Positions 4,131 to 5,171 of a stretch of DNA of 5,171 bases are shown here, in pieces. A model generated the notes under the pieces. It did no database searches. It worked only from the letters and a program-made list of their open reading frames with translations, and was not told the origin of the DNA. The DNA comes from Clostridia bacterium. Lineage in GTDB: Bacteria; Bacillota_A; Clostridia; Oscillospirales; Acutalibacteraceae. The stretch's first letter is position 1. Every line of letters starts with the position of its first letter. Both the position numbers and the translations under genes were made by a program. The stretch covers positions 1-5,171 of the forward strand of contig JAFYUD010000038.1 of assembly GCA_017549665.1 (NCBI GenBank), read 5' to 3'.

Positions 4131-5171
4131 TTAAAGTGATTCAACCGTGTCCATAACGTACTGACCGAATTCACGGCATGTGCAACCGTTGTCTCTGCCT
4201 GTGATAGTCATTTTCTTTTCTGTAAGCATACAGATGTCAAGAGCCTTTTCAAGCTTGTCTGCTTCATCCTGCTTGCCGATGTGTGAAAGAAGCATTACAG
4301 CAGCTCTGAGCATTGAGCAGGGGTCTGCATACTGTGCTCTGCCTTCCTTTACCATTCTGGGAGCTGAGCCGTGGATAGCTTCAAACATAGCATACTTCTT
4401 GCCGAGGTTAGCTGATCCTGCAGTACCTACACCGCCCTGGAATTCAGCTGCTTCGTCAGTGATGATGTCACCGTAACGGTTGGGGAGAATGAATACCTTG
4501 AAATCTGTGCGGCGCTTGGGGTCGATAAGCTTAGCAGTTGTGATATCAATGTACCATTCGTCTGTTGTGATTTCGGGATATTCCTTACCGACTTCTTTAC
4601 AGAGATTAAGGAATTTACCGTCAGTTGTCTTGATAACGTTAGCCTTCTGAATGATAGAAACTCTTTCCTTTTTGTTGTTTCTTGCGTATTCATAAGCAAG
4701 CTTTGCAATTCTCTGACAGCCTTCTGTTGTAGTAACAACAAAGTCGATAGCAAGCTCATCGTCAACATTGACACCCTTTGAACCTACTGCATAAGCACCT
4801 TCTGTGTTTTCACGGAAGAATGTCCAGTCAATGCCCTGCTCGGGAACTTTTACGGGACGAACGTTTGCAAAAAGATCGAGAGCCTTACGCATCGCAACGT
4901 TTGCACTTTCGATGTTAGGAAGTCCGTCGCCTGCCTGAGGAGTTGTTGTGGGACCCTTGAGGATAACGTCACATGCCTTGAGCTCTTCGAGAACATCATC
5001 AGGAATAGCCTTCATGTGTGCAACACGTTTTTCGATTGTAAGACCGTCAATATCCTTAAAAATGATTTTGCCTGATGCTACATCATCCTTAAGAAGGTAC
5101 TTAAGGACTGTTGCAGCTTCGTGTGTGATTGTGGGACCGATGCCGTCACCGCCGCAAACGCCGATGACGAT
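4131..5171 (-). CDS. icd: Isocitrate dehydrogenase, lacking only the extreme N-terminus
   Basis: The enzyme oxidatively decarboxylates isocitrate to 2-oxoglutarate with NAD+ or NADP+. 346 codons are visible. The frame is open to the window edge, and residues IVIGVCGGDGIGP just inside it are the family's N-terminal motif, so few residues are missing; the ATG at 5015 is internal. Further motifs, in order, are KGPTTTP, ESANVAMRKALDLFANVRP, FRENTEGAY, IQKANVIK with the catalytic Lys, NRYGDIITDEAAEFQGGVG with the metal-binding Asp pair, EAIHGSAPRM and TGRDNGCTC near the end. The S-x-N in the substrate loop favours isocitrate over 3-isopropylmalate, where the loop is usually L-L-x-L-R. Cofactor choice is unclear: the residue after HGSAP is Arg, neither the Asp typical of NAD enzymes nor the Lys-Tyr of E. 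coli-type NADP enzymes. It is the first visible gene of a tight operon with rex; its promoter lies outside the window. The family also includes homoisocitrate and tartrate enzymes, which are less likely. Confidence 0.85.
   Translation of the reverse strand: MVIGVCGGDGIGPTITHEAATVLKYLLKDDVASGKIIFKDIDGLTIEKRVAHMKAIPDDVLEELKACDVILKGPTTTPQAGDGLPNIESANVAMRKALDLFANVRPVKVPEQGIDWTFFRENTEGAYAVGSKGVNVDDELAIDFVVTTTEGCQRIAKLAYEYARNNKKERVSIIQKANVIKTTDGKFLNLCKEVGKEYPEITTDEWYIDITTAKLIDPKRRTDFKVFILPNRYGDIITDEAAEFQGGVGTAGSANLGKKYAMFEAIHGSAPRMVKEGRAQYADPCSMLRAAVMLLSHIGKQDEADKLEKALDICMLTEKKMTITGRDNGCTCREFGQYVMDTVESL

Noticed and set aside
4180..4774. Open frames on both strands inside icd
   Set aside because: They are shadows of the icd frame, whose motifs are continuous throughout.

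Overview
The window looks like chromosomal DNA of a Gram-positive Clostridia-type Firmicute, most likely Ruminococcaceae/Oscillospiraceae. The reasons are the dnaE-pfkA gene order, strong GGAGG ribosome-binding sites, TTGACT/TATAAT promoters with 17-bp spacers, U-tailed hairpin terminators and a Rex repressor. The taxonomic placement is inference; no rRNA or marker phylogeny is available here.

Layout. The + strand carries the 3' end of a DnaE-type DNA polymerase III alpha subunit (1-407), an ATP-dependent 6-phosphofructokinase (506-1480) with its own promoter and terminator, and a tRNA-Pro(UGG) gene (1575-1650) with promoter and terminator. Next comes a 300-base stretch without a convincing gene (about 1690-1990), built from two copies of a 69-bp direct repeat flanking a GC-rich core that can fold into several hairpins. 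The last + strand gene is a six-transmembrane voltage-gated-type potassium channel (2039-2770). The - strand carries, in transcription order, an isocitrate dehydrogenase whose extreme N-terminus lies outside the window (5171-4131), the NADH-sensing repressor Rex (4128-3484), and an unrecognised cytosolic protein with beta-propeller-like repeats (3487-2816). The two gene sets converge on one bidirectional terminator at 2784-2808.

How the genes relate. pfkA is upper glycolysis. The - strand genes form a very tight operon: icd and rex are 2 nt apart, and rex and the propeller gene overlap by 4 nt. It joins an oxidative, NAD(P)H-producing step of the 2-oxoglutarate branch to the regulator that reads the NADH/NAD+ ratio, plus a protein of unknown role. 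This coupling is the best candidate for an under-described unit. The second notable region is the repeat element behind tRNA-Pro, with about 63% GC in its core against about 13% in the 60 bases before the channel gene. The third is the channel promoter, which contains two perfect palindromes centred exactly 21 bp apart.

Limits: all assignments come from reading motifs by eye. No database search, structure prediction or alignment was run, and comparisons with E. coli residue numbers are from memory.
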